Part shown: positions 22,837 through 24,051 of the stretch, piece after piece
How positions within the stretch are numbered: position 1 is the first letter of the stretch
How the letters are laid out: each line of letters starts with the position of its first letter
Assembly (NCBI GenBank): GCA_964601805.1
Contig: CAZROW010000048.1
Coordinates: 1 to 24,051 of the forward strand
Length of the DNA: 24,051 bases
Direction of reading: 5' to 3'
Origin: Eutrophocola sp964601805
GTDB lineage: Bacteria; Pseudomonadota; Gammaproteobacteria; Pseudomonadales; Pseudohongiellaceae
Notes under the pieces: generated by a model
Told to the model about the DNA's origin: nothing
Databases searched by the model: none
What the model saw: the letters and a program-made list of their open reading frames with translations, nothing else
Position numbers and translations under genes: made by a program

Positions 22837-24051
22837 TCAGCGTGATTCCGGCGCCACGCGCAGGACTTCGTTCATGGTCGTGATGCCGGCGGCCACTTTC
22901 TGTGCTCCGCTGAGCCGCAGGCTACGCATACCTTCTTTATAGGCCTCGCGACGCAGCTTGGGTAAATCGTCCTTGGCTTCGGAATATTTCTGGAGATTGT
23001 CCGTGTACGGCATCACTTCGTAAATGCCCTGCCTTCCCTTGAATCCGGTGTTCCGACAATCCAGGCATCCTATGGGTTCAAACACCTGTTTCGGAACCGG
23101 CGCATTCCAGGGCTTGACCATGGCATTCCAGACATCAGCATCCGGTTCTGCCGCTTGCTTGCAGTTCGGGCAAAGAACACGGACCAGGCGCTGGGCGACC
23201 ACCCCCACCAGGGTCGCCTTGACCAGGTAGGACGGCAAGCCCAGTTCCAGCAAGCGCGTAATGGCAGTGGGCGCATCATTGGTGTGCAACGAGGAAAGCA
23301 CCAGGTGACCGGTTAACGCCGCCTGGATCGCCATGTCGGCCGTTTCCAGGTTCCTGATTTCCCCGATCATGATGATGTCCGGGTCCTGGCGCAGCAGGGC
23401 CTTTACCCCGCTGGCAAACGTCAGGTCGATATTCTCCTGCACCTGCATCTGGTTGAAACTCGACTCCACCATTTCAATGGGATCTTCAATCGTACAAACA
23501 TTCACTTCCTTGGTGGCCAGGGTTTTCAGGGTGGAATACAAGGTGGTGGTCTTGCCGCTTCCCGTGGGGCCGGTGATCAGAATAATGCCGGTTCTTTGTG
23601 CCAGCATTTGCTGCCAGCGCTCCTGGTCCGTGTCATCGAAACCCAGGTCTGCAAATGTCTTGAGCAGTACATCAGGATCAAAGATTCGCATGACCATCTT
23701 TTCGCCAAAGGCAGTAGGCAATGTCGACAACCGCAGTTCAACCTCGTTGCCTTCGGGACTCTTGGTCTTGAGCCGGCCATCCTGGGGCTTGCGCTTTTCA
23801 GCCACGTTCATGCGACCAAGAATCTTCAGGCGGCTGGTCACGGCATTGAGGACCTGCATGGGAATCTGGTAGACCGTGTACAGGACACCATCAATACGAA
23901 AACGGACGTTGCCCACTTCCCGCCGCGGCTCGATATGAATATCGCTGGCGCGTTGCTCAAAGGCATATTGCAATAACCAGTCAACGATACGAACCACGCC
24001 CTGGTCATTGGCTTCCGGATCCTTCATGTTGCCCAGCTCGAGCATCTGCTC
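22837..24051 (-). CDS. GspE/PilB-type secretion or pilus ATPase, N-terminus beyond window
   Basis: A hexameric ATPase of the type II secretion/type IV pilus family, open to the right edge (about 404 residues visible; about 150-200 N-terminal residues missing). Visible motifs in order: the N-terminal-lobe ASDIHIEP and VRFRIDG, Walker A GPTGSGKT (23548-23571), the Asp box CTIEDPIE, Walker B DPDIIMIGEIRN, the His box HLVLSSLHTNDAPTA, and a four-cysteine zinc site CPNC...CLDC (about 23055-23175). Walker B ends GEIRN where most relatives have GEIRD. It lies 11 bp upstream of waaF, so it may be co-transcribed with LPS genes. No other pilus or secretion genes are in view, so the system it drives is uncertain. 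Confidence 0.93.
   Translation of the reverse strand, partial: EQMLELGNMKDPEANDQGVVRIVDWLLQYAFEQRASDIHIEPRREVGNVRFRIDGVLYTVYQIPMQVLNAVTSRLKILGRMNVAEKRKPQDGRLKTKSPEGNEVELRLSTLPTAFGEKMVMRIFDPDVLLKTFADLGFDDTDQERWQQMLAQRTGIILITGPTGSGKTTTLYSTLKTLATKEVNVCTIEDPIEMVESSFNQMQVQENIDLTFASGVKALLRQDPDIIMIGEIRNLETADMAIQAALTGHLVLSSLHTNDAPTAITRLLELGLPSYLVKATLVGVVAQRLVRVLCPNCKQAAEPDADVWNAMVKPWNAPVPKQVFEPIGCLDCRNTGFKGRQGIYEVMPYTDNLQKYSEAKDDLPKLRREAYKEGMRSLRLSGAQKVAAGITTMNEVLRVAPESR

Overview
The window is chromosomal DNA of a gammaproteobacterium, probably a marine, oligotroph-like one. Moderately GC-rich coding DNA, a parE-yqiA-cpdA-yqiB-nudF block read away from tolC (the arrangement known from Escherichia coli, and in looser form from Pseudomonas), a Gram-negative LPS core locus and a very large TonB-dependent receptor all point that way. 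I cannot fix the genus by reading alone.

Region 1 (1-4939, minus strand): nudF, yqiB (DUF1249), cpdA, yqiA and parE lie head to tail. parE runs off the left edge. This is the conserved housekeeping block for ADP-ribose hydrolysis, cAMP breakdown, an esterase and topoisomerase IV subunit B. Region 2 (4940-6783): a 480-bp divergent spacer with an 18-bp TetR-type palindrome, followed by tolC. Region 3 (6801-11617): waaA (Kdo transferase) converges on tolC. Divergent from waaA is a two-gene unit (FAD oxidoreductase plus aldo/keto reductase), which in turn converges on hldE over a strong bidirectional hairpin.

Region 4 (11720-15555): a lipid A acyltransferase carrying an extra C-terminal domain that looks like a catalytically dead LPS-kinase fold. 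It overlaps by one base a multi-pass GT-C type membrane glycosyltransferase gene, and both converge on rfaP/waaP, the LPS core heptose kinase. Region 5 (about 15570-20657): a TonB-dependent receptor and a small periplasmic protein, each with a recognisable promoter, the receptor also with a strong terminator. Region 6 (20670-24051, minus strand): waaG, waaF and a GspE/PilB-type ATPase gene that is cut by the right edge.

The most interesting structure is the relation between regions 4, 5 and 6. The last bases of waaG, together with the start of a short dead copy of rfaP (20627-20680), match the start of the intact rfaP gene at 35 of 37 positions in the same orientation (20658-20694 against 15533-15569). 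The ancestral waaG-rfaP overlap therefore seems to have been duplicated, with the receptor cassette now lying between the copies. Recombination between the copies would remove 5,125 bp and restore a contiguous waaG-rfaP unit. Together the genes build lipid A-core (waaA, hldE, acyltransferase, GT-C enzyme, waaF, waaG, rfaP) and equip the outer membrane (tolC, TonB receptor).
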